From Amoebophrya sp. A120 (lineage: Eukaryota > Sar > Dinophyceae > Syndiniales > Amoebophryaceae): DNA of 64,000 nucleotides. Both the position numbers and the translations under genes were made by a program. Positions 1 through 10,049 of this stretch are shown in pieces. The notes beneath the pieces are model-generated. The model was not told the origin of the DNA. It saw only the letters and a program-made list of their open reading frames with translations, and made no database searches. Location: the NCBI GenBank assembly GCA_905178155.1, contig CAJINV010000002.1, positions 10,396,146 to 10,460,145 on the forward strand, read 5' to 3'. Positions within the stretch are counted from its first letter, which is position 1. Each line of letters starts with the position of its first letter.

Positions 1-660
1 CAAAGGACTCACTTTTTTCAAATTTTTTCAGAATGTGGAAAAAAAAGGCTAATGCGTATTATCTCATTAATGCGCATGAATGCATCGGCATACAGCATCG
101 CTTTGCCTTCAATATATACAATTTATAACTGTATAAAAATTGCTCTGAATTGAAAACTCCAAATTTCAAAATTTTGCAATTTTTTGAAATTTTAAAATTC
201 GGCAGATTTCAACTATCAAAAAGAAATACATATCAAGAAAAGTGAAAGCCTGTGACAGAAACTTGCTGATCAAATGCGTGGTGCCACTTTGGAATGCATC
301 TGGTAGACAAATTTTTGCCAGCATCATTTTTTGATTTTTTTGCATTTTTTTAAATTGGAAGGAGTTTCTCCGTGTGAATCATTCTCTTTCTTTGTATTAA
401 TTGGGAAAATTGTTGTAGTCTAAAATATTATACACGTTGATGGCCATTAGTGCATTTTTTATTGGCTCCAGCCTCGAGCCAGTCGCAGGACCGTCTGGTC
501 CTAAGAGCACAGTGTCAGAAACGGGTTAAAACTGGTCATCGAACAATTCCGAGAAATCCGCAGCTGAGCGCTCTCCTCAACGACGGACGAGTTCACCGAA
601 AGTAGACGATTTATCTGTGCGTCTGCAACGACATACGATTGGCAACAAGTAATGTGCGAC
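1..660. other. AT-rich intergenic sequence
   Basis: I see no supported gene. The sequence is A/T-rich with many homopolymer runs. A short hairpin (AGGACC, loop GTCT, GGTCCT) lies near 486-501, just upstream of the weak plus-strand gene at 665. It may hold that gene's promoter, but no motif decides this. Confidence 0.5.
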
Positions 661-664
661 TTAA

Positions 665-962
665 ATGTCTTCCTACGATAAAGCCGACACGTCAGACCAG
701 ATTAAGCCGATTCTTCTTAAAAGCCGTGATGTTGTGAAGACACGAACTGGAGATAAGTCTCCGCTCGTCCTTACCCAGAAGGAGATCAACAGAGAGCCGA
801 TCGAGAGTGCGAAGCAAGGTTATTTTTTGTGTTTTTTGGTTTTTAAGTGTTTTTTTTTTACTTTTTTCAGTTTTTTATTCAGAAATTAGTTCTAGAAGTC
901 GAGTTAAGACAGACAAGCAAGGCCGTTGTCGTCTTCACGAAAATCTCTTCTACTGTTTTTGA
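665..962 (+). CDS. possible small two-exon protein of unknown function
   Basis: An ATG at 665 opens a 51-codon charged reading frame (begins MSSYDKADTSDQ, Lys/Asp/Glu rich) that reaches a possible donor at 819 (G|GTTATT). The frame then turns into a T-rich, Phe-rich stretch typical of an intron. A possible acceptor (TTTTTTCAG) near 870 would join a second exon ending at TGA 960-962, giving a protein of roughly 80 residues. A second acceptor 12 bases further on (TTCAG) is equally possible and, because 12 is a multiple of three, would only shorten the product by four residues. I recognise no domain. It would be the only plus-strand gene with any support in the window, which counts against it. 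The exon 1 composition looks coding; the rest is inference. Confidence 0.3.
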
Positions 963-1598
963 TTAAAATGAGAGATTTTTTCTGTCCGCATGAGTGTCGT
1001 GCTGCCTTCCTCGAAAACTTCCAACAAAAAATTGGCTGTGGGGCGACAGCAAAAAAGAGAGATATAAAAATTCAAGATTGCGCCCGATGATCGTGCGAGA
1101 CAAAAAGTTGAATGAGTTTTTTTATTAAACTGTCTTTTATAGGTCTTGTTACTTGTGTGTCCCAGTGTTCTTCTTATTGCCAAAGAACAAGTATTGACAA
1201 TCCAGTCTTCACCGATGAATATTTGGCAGTTTTATTTCTTTGCTTTTTCCAATAAGTTGTTCTTCAGCAAAAAAACTTTACCGAGGAATTTGAAACTGAT
1301 GGATCACTTAGCATCCTACGTCTCAGTAGATGCAAGCGCGTATTGCTTTGGTTCTGGAAAAAACGTCTTTTCTGAAACAGCGATTTTCATCTATTGAATG
1401 AGAAGTACTACCCATTTGATATAAAAGGATGTGATAGTTATATTCACGCTCTAATCTGAAGATAGTTCGAATATCTTTCTTCGGATAATCATCTCCTTTT
1501 CACATCTCTTCAATCCCGTCTTTTCGCGACTACTGCTGGATTCTTCTGATGTTATTCCGGATGATTCTATTCTGCCTTGCTGGTAACGAATTGTTCTT
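963..1598. other. intergenic, no supported gene
   Basis: Short ORFs occur on both strands but none has coding-like composition or recognisable similarity. The stretch lies between the end of the weak plus-strand gene and the stop codon of the minus-strand acidic protein. Confidence 0.4.
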
Positions 1599-2426
1599 TT
1601 ACTGGATATTGCAGGGCCGCTCTTCCGAGATCCTGAAGTTTACGTTGTAAGTTCCAGGAGCGAGGTTGTAAATTCCTGGTTGCGCATCAAGATCAATTTC
1701 TCTATCTACTTGCGCCTGTTGATCATCGCCCGGCGTTTGCACGGCTATGCTTGCCGTATTTCCTTGATCAACAGCGGGAGACATGTTTGCAATCACTTGT
1801 TGATTATTGTCCTGCACGACGACGTTGTTGTTTTGAACGACGATGTTGTTGTTTTGAACGACGATGTTGTTGTTTCCACCGAGATCCTGATCATTGGCCT
1901 GCTGATTCTCCTGGTCAGCATTTCCGACGTTCTCATTACTGTCATCACCACCTGGTTCGTATTCTTCTTGGACGTCTTTTTCTGGAGAACGCGGAGCTTC
2001 CAATTCTTGTTCATTTCCTCCCTGTTCCACAAAATCAGACCACAATGGAACAACAGGTTGTTCTGGAGACACAGGAGATCCGAACAAAATCGGCAGATAA
2101 TCTCCCGTGTGAACTTCATACATCCTTGTAAGGTCTTCTGCCTGTTCTTGTCCTTCCGTGGGAATTTCATCCATCATTGCAAAGCTTTCTTCCTCTTCAG
2201 CCGTCGAACCAACGGCGTCATCCAAGATCGAGGCGACGTTGTTCACGGGAATTCCTTGTTGTGACAAGTCAGGAGACGTTAATTCTTGATCTGCATTTTC
2301 TTGTTCTTGTGGAGGTGCAGCTACATCTCCAGGAGACGGAGAAGCGGGAATTTGCTCATCGCTCTCCAATTCCCGTTGATGCTCGATGGCCCCATCCACT
2401 AACCCAATCACCGGCGAAGAAGCCAT
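1599..2426 (-). CDS. acidic Asn/Gln-rich protein, function unknown, possibly 5'-incomplete
   Basis: A 275-codon ORF starts at an ATG at 2426, only eight bases from a scaffold gap, so upstream exons could be missing. The product is strongly acidic with Glu/Asp/Gln/Pro-rich disorder over the first 150 residues. An Asn-rich tract follows near residues 180-210 in which the heptad NNNIVVQ occurs twice and is followed by NNNVVVQDNN. At DNA level these are three near-identical 21-bp units at about 1815-1875. The C-terminus (PGIYNLAPGTYNVNFRI) looks beta-stranded. No transmembrane segment or signal peptide is visible. I do not recognise a family. It could be one exon of a longer gene. Confidence 0.5.
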   Translation of the reverse strand: MASSPVIGLVDGAIEHQRELESDEQIPASPSPGDVAAPPQEQENADQELTSPDLSQQGIPVNNVASILDDAVGSTAEEEESFAMMDEIPTEGQEQAEDLTRMYEVHTGDYLPILFGSPVSPEQPVVPLWSDFVEQGGNEQELEAPRSPEKDVQEEYEPGGDDSNENVGNADQENQQANDQDLGGNNNIVVQNNNIVVQNNNVVVQDNNQQVIANMSPAVDQGNTASIAVQTPGDDQQAQVDREIDLDAQPGIYNLAPGTYNVNFRISEERPCNIQ

Positions 2427-2433
2427 GTTCTTG

Positions 2434-2533
2434 NNNNNNNNNNNNNNNNNNNNNNNNNNNNNNNNNNNNNNNNNNNNNNNNNNNNNNNNNNNNNNNNNNN
2501 NNNNNNNNNNNNNNNNNNNNNNNNNNNNNNNNN
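2434..2533. other. assembly gap (100 N)
   Basis: Exactly 100 consecutive N. This is a conventional placeholder length, so the true distance is unknown. The tandem repeat that starts two bases beyond it is a likely cause of the break. Confidence 0.99.
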
Positions 2534-2535
2534 CT

Positions 2536-2642
2536 CGGCTTTCTGGAAGGTAATTCGGTTTTTCTGCAAGGTAAATCGGTTTCTACTTGAAGGCAAATCG
2601 GTTTCTACTTGAAGGCAAATCGGTTGCTACTTGAACTCAAAT
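2536..2642. repeat. 22-bp tandem repeat, five units beside the gap
   Basis: Five successive units of 21-22 bases of the form CGGTTTCTACTTGAAGGCAA followed by AT. The two central copies are identical and the outer ones diverged (CGGTTTTTCTGCAAGGTAAA, CGGTTGCTACTTGAACTCAA). The array abuts the N gap and probably continues into it. Confidence 0.85.
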
Positions 2643-3308
2643 AGCCTCAAGTGTGGTCAATTGCAAAGCTCGGTGTTGCCATATTGCAAAGCTCGGAACA
2701 TGCAACTTGCAACCAGAAATTCTATTGAAATGCTCGGTGTGTCAAGATCAAATTCAAGGTAAAACGAGATCGAGTAGAAACCGTTTTCTTGAAAATAAAA
2801 CATGGTTTATGGGGGGGCAAATTATATTTTAAGCATTCATATTATACTCCTTCTCTTTTTATTTTCCCTTTCTTTTCGTTTTAGGCCTCTCCTCCTGCCT
2901 CACCTTACTGAATTACCATGAGCCATGGGTGCAGAGGGATGTATAGTGCATGTCGCGTTGTAATTGTTCTTTGAGAATGACAGCAAATCGAGCCGGTCTT
3001 TGCCTTTGCCGGGGAGGCCGTCTAATGATATATCATTCGCAGCCTATGCGCGGGATGTTGCCATGCTTTCTTTGCTTTTGCATTTGCTTTAGAGTCTGAG
3101 TCTTGAAAAACCATAACATTTTCACAAAAAGATGTACATTAACACATACAGGTCGTGGTCAAGTCAATATGGTATATCAATTCATATGCGGGTCGCGGGT
3201 AGTAGCTATGGTGGACGCATGTTTTTCCTTTCGTATTTCTTTATCGCGAATTCAAAAGGTGCATCAAGAATGACTATCATCTCCTTCATTTGATGCTTGC
3301 TGATCGTC
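2643..3308. other. intergenic, 3' side of DBP5
   Basis: AT-rich with no convincing ORF. It contains the 3' flank of the minus-strand helicase gene. Nothing else is supported. Confidence 0.5.
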
Positions 3309-6300
3309 TCACTGCACCTTCCTGGCTTGCTTCAATCGTTCCTCGAGCAGCTCGTAGTCTCCTTCCAGGTCGGTAATGGTCTTGATATTAAACTGTTTCT
3401 GGATACCCAGCATGAGCTCCTTTTCTCTCCTGTCGACCATGTTCACGGCGATACCCTTCATGCCGAAGCGTCCCGTACGACCGGTTCGGTGCAGGTAAGT
3501 TTCCCCGTTGGCTTCTCTATCGCCAATCCTGTTGATGTTCAGTGTTTTTCTGGCTTCTCGATACTTTCTTTCTTGCCTTGGTGGCGTCAGTCTCGTTGTT
3601 CTCTTTCCTTTGCTATGAAGTTGTACCAACTACATATCAACCACCTTTCAACGAGCCCTTTCTTTTCGTATACTCATGTCATCATCATGCAAACAAAATG
3701 CTACACTTCATCCAAAAATTGTAATACCTTGATCCCGCAGTCCATATGGTCGGGATTTCGTAGTTCACCACGAGCGTCACCGCCGGCACGTCGATTCCGC
3801 GCGCGAGGACGTCGGTAGCCACTAGAACTTTGGTGATGCCTATCATTTGTAAAAACGTCCCCACACCAGAGTCAAGATGGGGATTCTGCAACACAAACCT
3901 TGAAGTTTTGGGAACCACGCATGACAAGTTGCAGGCTGTAGTGTAGTACAGGTTAGCAAGGACAGTCGCATGACAAACCCATCTCCTCATCCTGTTTACA
4001 GCATTACAAGTGCCAAAACACGATTGGAAATGCCTCTCATGTAGGTGCGCATTACAAATTTTCCTGTCATTGCAAATCTGCATGACAACTCTGGGGTGGG
4101 GACGTTTTTGCTCAGGATAATGCCCCGCCGAAACTCGTCCATGACTTTGTCGCGGTGTGCGGGATCGATCTTTTCTGGCCCGGTCTGTATCAAATGTAAA
4201 AGTGTCTGGGTCTGGAAGGATACAACTTGTGATGCTACTTTTGGAATCTACAGAAAAACTGTATTGCATGAACAGCAAAAGAGGTGTGATTTGTGCTACG
4301 CGGACAGGGCATTTCTCATGCTGTATGAGCGTCAGAAAGCCCTCGCAAAATCTCTGATGCTATGGCATGCATCACAGACCTCATGGATCATGCAAAATCT
4401 GCATGACAAACTCCTGCATTCTTCCAGACCCAGACATTTTTGCAATCCATAGTCTGCTGCGTTCCGCAAATCAGCGACACGGCATACCCGTCCTTTCGCA
4501 ATCGAACGGAAACTTCGAACCTGTTAGTAGGGACAATTGTGGGTAGTTTTGGTGCTTTATTATCCTCCCCCGATTTATTTGATCCCTGGTCTATCTTGGC
4601 ATGTAGAAATTCTCTTCTGTGCGTGTGTACCTAGCAAGACCAGCACAAAGGAACAAATGGAAATCGAAATAGATGAATAATAATAAACAAAAGCATAAAT
4701 CAAATATAAATAGATCGTTCTCAGTACGCAGTTTTCCTGCTGTTCATGAAGATGATGGACTGCCCAACATTCAAGTGTGCGTATATTTCCTTCAGGGCCT
4801 GGTATTTCTCGTCGTTATTTGCACACTGCTGGTAAAAGGAGAGAATGGTGTCAATCGCCAAGTCCTTGTTTTGCACCGTGATTTTTGCTGCGTTCGGGAC
4901 GATGGCCTTCGCGAACTCTCGCACGTGATCCGGGTATCTGGTGGAGTTGTTTTCTTTTCCCATTGGAGAAGGCCGGCTTCAAAAACGCATTTTCGTGATC
5001 TACTTCGGCACGCTAGTAGATCTAGACAATGAAACCAACACAAACAAAAATCTCAGGAGAAAACAAATTGAGTAAATACGTGGCGGAGAAGAATAAAACT
5101 TGGCAATCTGGTGAGAGCCACTTTCGGACGGACGCGACGTCGCGGCCCATTTGATTCTCTTGGTCCAACATGACGTCAGCTTCGTCAAGGATGAAAACCT
5201 TCACCCGGTCCACGTTCAATATGCGCTTCTTTGTCACGTCGTAGATCTGTAGTGAATTTTGTGTTTTCGCGAAGTAGCGACTTCTTGCTGACAAACTTGT
5301 TCATGCTCACGGGTTTGCCGGAGAAAAAATAAAAAATCACGTGGTACGACAGCTTTGCTCGGTGACATGTTTTCAACAAAAAATGCGCAACAACGCAAAA
5401 ATGCGATCTGTACCCGTCCTGGTGTTCCGACTAGAATGTGTGCTTCGCATTTTCCCTTTTCGATTCTGTCTCCCTGAGGCAGCACCTTGAGGACCTTAAT
5501 GCCCATGAATTTCCCGAGCTTCATGACGACCTCCTCTGTCTGGTTCGCGAGTTCTCGTGTTGGTGCCATCACCATGGCCTGCGGATAGGTGAGCTTGGGA
5601 TCTATGTTCGCAAGCATTCCCAGTGAGAAGGTTGCCGTCTTACCGCTTCCATTTGCAGCCTGCCCGATCATGTTCTTCGATTTTGGCGGGCAGATGAGTG
5701 GCAGTGCGGCGGCTTGGATCCGTGAAGGTCGAACGTAGTTCATGCCGTGGATGCCCTCCATTAATTCCCTAGAGTAGTAGAGTTGTCCAGAGTTGTTGAA
5801 TTCTTTTCCTTTTTTTTCGGTAGCTTGCTGCGTAGCAGCACGGCGTGAGAGGTTGCACTACGAGGCCATGACGCTCGATCTGCGCAGTTTTCACGTAAGG
5901 AGAACCGCCAAAATATTTCATCTAATGGAAAAAATGACAATAAGTGTGTCTTTTTACGATGAAGTAAGAAAGTACTTTGTGAGGTTTAGCGAGTCCCAGG
6001 ATTCCGCAGCGAGCAAGGCCTCGCGATAATCAGCGTCAGCCCATTCTACTTGCACTTCGGCAGCCTTTTCGGAGATCAGCCCGCCACGGATGATAGGCGG
6101 TCGACCGTCCTCGTCCAGTTGGACTGGCGGCGCTGGTGCTGGTACTCCGTTCCCGTTGGCTGCAGACGAGGAGGCGCCTTTCTGGCCCACCGGTATTACC
6201 TGCACCGGAGGTGCTGCAGCGGGTGCGGCTGCTGGTGCCACGGCGGGGGCGACGGCTCCCGGAATTGCTGGTGCCCCGGGCGGTCCGGCCATGACAAGTC

Positions 6301-6454
6301 CCTGCTGCTTCATCCACTCGGCCCACTCCGCAGCGGTGTAGCTCTGACCCTCGGTGGCAGCGGCCGCGTTACCCGTGTTCATGGCGGCAAGCAGCAGGGA
6401 GGGATCCACATCCTCTTCCAGGCCCGGCGGCAAAGGCTGCTCGGCGTCGGTCAT
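3309..6454 (-). CDS. DBP5: DEAD-box RNA helicase, DBP5/DDX19 type, 8 exons
   Basis: DBP5/DDX19 helicases remodel mRNPs at the cytoplasmic face of the nuclear pore and drive mRNA export. The reconstructed exons are 6454-5976, 5768-5414, 5246-5080, 4976-4728, 4520-4452, 4182-4120, 3835-3728 and 3528-3309, 1710 nt in total or 569 residues. All helicase motifs are present: Q motif (RPSRIQ, about 173-178), motif I GSGKT (200-204), PTREL (229-233), TPGR (275-278), DEAD (299-302), SAT (332-334), ARGID (472-476) and HRTGRTGR (510-517). The first 150 residues are an Ala/Pro-rich extension. The ATG at 6454 is preferred because the longer frame starts only at a TTG. Five introns are GT-AG with donors GTACTT, GTACAG, GTATTT, GTACTG and GTATTA. 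The other two are introner elements (families A and B) that cut the second RecA domain. Family assignment is firm; DBP5 rather than a close relative is likely from the order of conserved blocks and RKTA and VNMVD. Confidence 0.9.
3841..4119. mobile_element. introner element, family B, in DBP5
   Basis: A 279-bp insertion with inverted ends that both contain AAAAACGTCCCCAC-CCAGAGT (one mismatch). The outermost bases are TATC/GATA, as in family A. It is flanked by a perfect 5-bp direct repeat ATGCC (3836-3840 and 4120-4124). Removing it with one repeat joins the DBP5 frame as FRRG-ITKVLVATD, matching the family without gap. Internally it carries several copies of GCATGACAA, a motif shared with the other families. 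No coding capacity is evident, so it would be non-autonomous. Confidence 0.88.
4188..4451. mobile_element. introner element, family A, in DBP5
   Basis: A 264-bp insertion. The left end reads TATCAAATGTAAAAGTGTCT and the right end is a diverged inverted copy (the reverse strand starts TATGGATTGCAAAAATGTCT). It is flanked by the direct repeat GTCTG (4183-4187 and 4452-4456). Excision with one repeat restores CGTQQ-TGPEKID in frame. Its internal sequence aligns with the SMU1 copy only in the reverse orientation, although both genes are on the minus strand. Confidence 0.9.
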
Positions 6455-7662
6455 GGTTTTCAATTATAATATCTTCCTCCACTAAATGACAAGCGCTGGC
6501 TGCTCACTAAAAAATTCTTCAAGTTCTTGTTTACGTGTCTGTGCTCTAATAAAGTGATTATGATAGAGCGTCAATGCTAGGTTACACAGTTGTCGCAAAG
6601 GAATGAAGTCGCAAAGCTGCGAATAATTGAAGGCTGCGTGTAACCTTGAAGAAAGTCAACATCTAAGGCCCTAAAAACTTGCCTGTTTGGATTCCAATTT
6701 TGACGGTGTACTTACAACAAGAAGGGGGCATACAGTATAGAAAACTTGTCCTATGATCTTTCGTTAAGCATGCAGGTAGTCATGGATATTGATATGATCT
6801 TCGTCTTTCATCTCTTACTTAATTCAACAAAAAATGCGATCGCTTCCACTTTTCTCACCCAACTTTCTTCGACTTGGCTTTGTGCATTTTTGGATCATTT
6901 GCACGGCAACACAAATGAGATGACCGACGATCTTCGACGAAAATCAATATTAATATTTCGTAAAATTCTTCTAATCGAGTCGAATCTTCCATACGGATAC
7001 ACTATGACAGCGACTCAGATCGAGACAACATTGAGATTGAGATCTCCATTTGGATGTGTACGACGCCAATTCTTTGAACTCGGTTTTGATCTTGATGCGC
7101 AACGAATGGGCCTCAGGACCAATTTGCATTTTATGATCTTCCATCAGAGTTATGTCGTTTCTGTCCCCACCCGCTTTTGCACATTATCCTTGCAGCAGCA
7201 GGAGCTGCGGTTTCTCTTAGGTATTACTAGGAAACGCAAACACAAAGCCACGTATGCAAGAATCCGTGGCGCAAAGGCGTTCTGAAGGTAGTGAGCTCCC
7301 TACCTTGAGGAGCACAGACAAAGAACGCAGTGCATCATGCGTTAATATATCCATCAACTCGCAGTTGCGTGAGTAGAGGTCTCGCCTACAAACACTTCGA
7401 GGTGTTCAGTCTTCTACAGGAGCCCACTTAAGGTCCTATGGTGCTGACATCAGTGTAGAAAGAGGTCAGGTGATGTAACTCCAGCTGCTGCACAAAAGTA
7501 CTACTATTCAACACTTTACACTTCCGCGATGCGCTTGATATGCTGTATCAATATTTTTGTGGTTCGTCGCTTTACTAGTCAGCAAGCGCTGGTAGAATTT
7601 AATTTTGGAGCGCCGAACAGCGTATAAATCTTCGCAGCTTTCGAAAAAGCTGATCTGCATGA
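6455..7662. other. intergenic between DBP5 and the reductase, with one doubtful ORF
   Basis: This holds the upstream region of DBP5 and the 3' flank of the reductase. A 179-codon plus-strand ORF at 6746-7285 starts with ATG but has no recognisable domain and AT-rich, non-coding-looking composition. I do not annotate it as a gene. Confidence 0.4.
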
Positions 7663-9473
7663 TCAATCGCCACGTTCCCTTGACCAAATGTCTTCACCTG
7701 TGGGAAATGTGCCTTGATCCAGCACCTGCTGGATGGCTTCCATGTGGTCGGCTGCGAGGAAAATCTTCTTTCCCGTGTTGTCGCGCTGCTTGCCCCCACT
7801 TTGGATGATTTTGGTTTCATCGAGGTGTTTCGCGTCGCGCACACCGATGATAACCGCACCGCCAAACCCGTCGGTCTCCAGTTTTTGCAGAACCCACCAC
7901 GTTGCGACAACGGCAATTTTCGTCTGGGTCGCGTTCGCGATCTTCTCCAGCGTGCGCAGCAACCGCTGGAACAGGTCCCAGTCCCCGCGGCACCACGACA
8001 TCAGGCTGGAGTAGTACATTCGCAAGGAAACCGTGGAGGACTCCTGGAACTTTCGGGAACTACGCATCGGATCGGACTCCATGCCCAAAAACTTCTCGCT
8101 CAACCACCCCCCGGCCACCGAGCCAAAGCAAGTCAACTTGAACTGGTGCTTCTTCGCGAGCTGCAAGACCCCGTTCTCCGGACGCCGGTCCAGCAGGGAG
8201 AACTGCACCTGGTTCACCCGGACGGGGAACTGAGCCTTTTCGATCAGTTCCCTCAAGTGGACAGTGTCAAAATTTGTGACCGCCAAGTGCTCAATTTTCC
8301 CCTCGGCCTGCAGCGACATCAGGTCCCGCGCGCCCTGGATGTGCCCGCGGTCGGCGAAATTCCACCAGTGGAACTGCACGAGTTCCAGCGGGTAGTCATT
8401 GTCTTGCTCTTTCTTCCGAAAGTCCTCCTGGAAAAGCGCTTTGCGGGATAGCTGGTTGATCCGCAGGGCGGACTCCTGGGGCCCGGAGGGCACGTACTTC
8501 GTGAACACGTGGAAATCGAGATCAGTCTTGTTACCCGTGTTCTTTGCATTTTGCAGCAACTCCAGCCGGATTGCTTGCCGGGCGAACCCGAGGAGTGTCT
8601 CGCTGGGGCCGTAGATGTCGGCGGTGTCAAAGTGGTGAAAACCATTTCTGTAGTACTCCTGCAGAAGTTCCACCGCTTTCTCATTGTTCTTCAATCGCTC
8701 CGTCAACTGCCAGCACCCAATCACGACCGTGGGAAAACTGTCGTAAAAAGTTTTCACCTTGGCTGCGTCAGCACTTTGTTCCGACATGCTATCGAGCGCG
8801 GAGTCGGCTGTCGCTGACAAGGTTCCCCGGGGTTCCGTTGCTACGGTCGTTTCTGCGGTCGCTTCTGCTTCAAGCTCTATGAAAGTGTCAGAATCGAAAT
8901 CGACAAAATCGAAAAATTTGTGATGCATAAAATCGATACCAGTTGGGCCCTCAGTTTCCGAGTGGCGCATGACAAATTTCGGGAGCACCCAAATCCAGTC
9001 TGTCATGCTGTTTGGACAAAGAAGACTGCTCCTGTCATGCTACTCTGGCAGCACATTGCATACCCCTAAACAGGCTCACAATCGGCCTGATTTGCCTGCT
9101 CCCCAATACAGGCCTTCAGTGCCCTACATTTTATGCATCACAAGACCACCGATTTTGTCGATTTCGATCCTGACACATCCATAAGCTCCCCGCCTGCGGT
9201 ATAGCTAAAGACCTGGGAGGCCTCGTCTACGTGATGGGATTTGTTACTTGCAGCCTGTTCTAGTACTTGGGTGTTTCCATCAATGCGTGATCGTGAGTCA
9301 TCGGGTCCTGCTGTGTGGCATGAAGATCCATGATCGTCTTTCAAACACTTGGCAGAAGTGGTTTCTTCAGCAATAGGAACTGGGTTCTTGCGTTTCGAGG
9401 CATGAGTAGTGAGAAGGTAGCAAAAACTGGTGCCGCGCAACAGGCGTGCTAGGACTTCTAGAACCGATCGCAT
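7663..9473 (-). CDS. aldo/keto reductase, 2 exons split by an introner
   Basis: This is an NAD(P)H-dependent carbonyl/aldehyde oxidoreductase of the AKR superfamily; the substrate cannot be read from sequence. Exon 1 is 9473-9184 and exon 2 is 8872-7663, 1500 nt or 499 residues. The catalytic tetrad is visible in the reconstructed protein: Asp179 and Tyr184 in FDTADIYG, Lys222 in VFTKY and His265 in VQFHWW. The barrel continues through AVTNFD and NQVQFSLLDRR to WWVLQ and IIGVR. The first 135 residues precede the barrel. They start with a hydrophobic/Arg segment (MRSVLEVLARLLRG...CYLL) and then become polar, which could be a targeting presequence. The only intron is a family D introner inside this leader. 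The genomic reading frame stays open through the downstream end of the element, so a naive model would start at 9006 and read element sequence as protein. Confidence 0.88.
8878..9183. mobile_element. introner element, family D, in the aldo/keto reductase
   Basis: A 306-bp insertion with long inverted ends. Both ends contain GTGTCAG or GTGTCAGG, TCGAAATCGACAAAATCG and TTGTGATGCATAAAAT in order. The outermost bases are TATG/CATA. It is flanked by the direct repeat AGCTC (8873-8877 and 9184-9188). Excision with one repeat restores TAGGEL-EAEAT in frame. It contains GCATGACAA and TGTCATGC internally, as the other families do. Confidence 0.87.
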
Positions 9474-10049
9474 AACTTTATTATTTTTCCTGGTGGTCTA
9501 CTCGTCGAACGCAATAACAGCTAGCTCTTTCGATCTACTTGAACATATTCTTGACGGGCAGTAAAACTACTTCGGGGGCCTCCGCTTTCAGGAGCTACAG
9601 ACGCGTGGATCAAGTTGCGTTGCCGTTTGCATTGCAATCAGAGAGATGCGTCGTTGGGGAGGCACAGGCAACCCAAAAATGGAGCAGAAGCAAAAAGAAA
9701 AACCTGAAAAGAATCTATCAGTATGAGTCAATGTCACTGGAAAAAAATATTTCGTAGGGTGCTCGTCACGGCAACAGACGGAGCTTGTAAATAGCTTTGG
9801 GTCCGAGCAGCTCATGTGGAAAAGCACGAACACAAATCTGAATTGTCAACGATATTATGCGGTCACGGTCCTCGCTGTAGTTGTTAATGATAATGTTATT
9901 CATTTGTATGTTCGGTATGATGCTCTTGTCGCGCTGTGGTTTTTCGCACCGCCTGCAGCGTTGTAGTCAACAGGCACGCTCATCTAGTCTACGTCGTGGT
10001 GTGTTAACATCAAAAATGATTTCTTGCCTCGCAGTGGCGATGCAAACTC
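9474..10049. other. intergenic, no supported gene
   Basis: Between the reductase start and the SMU1 stop. Only short ORFs without coding signature; nothing recognised. Confidence 0.45.

Noticed and set aside
6746-7285. 179-codon plus-strand ORF
   Set aside because: AT-rich, no recognised domain, no splice or family support; may be chance.
7663-9006. Single-exon model of the reductase starting at 9006
   Set aside because: The first 42 codons of that frame lie in the family D introner; the element has a 5-bp duplication and exon 1 at 9473-9184 joins in frame.
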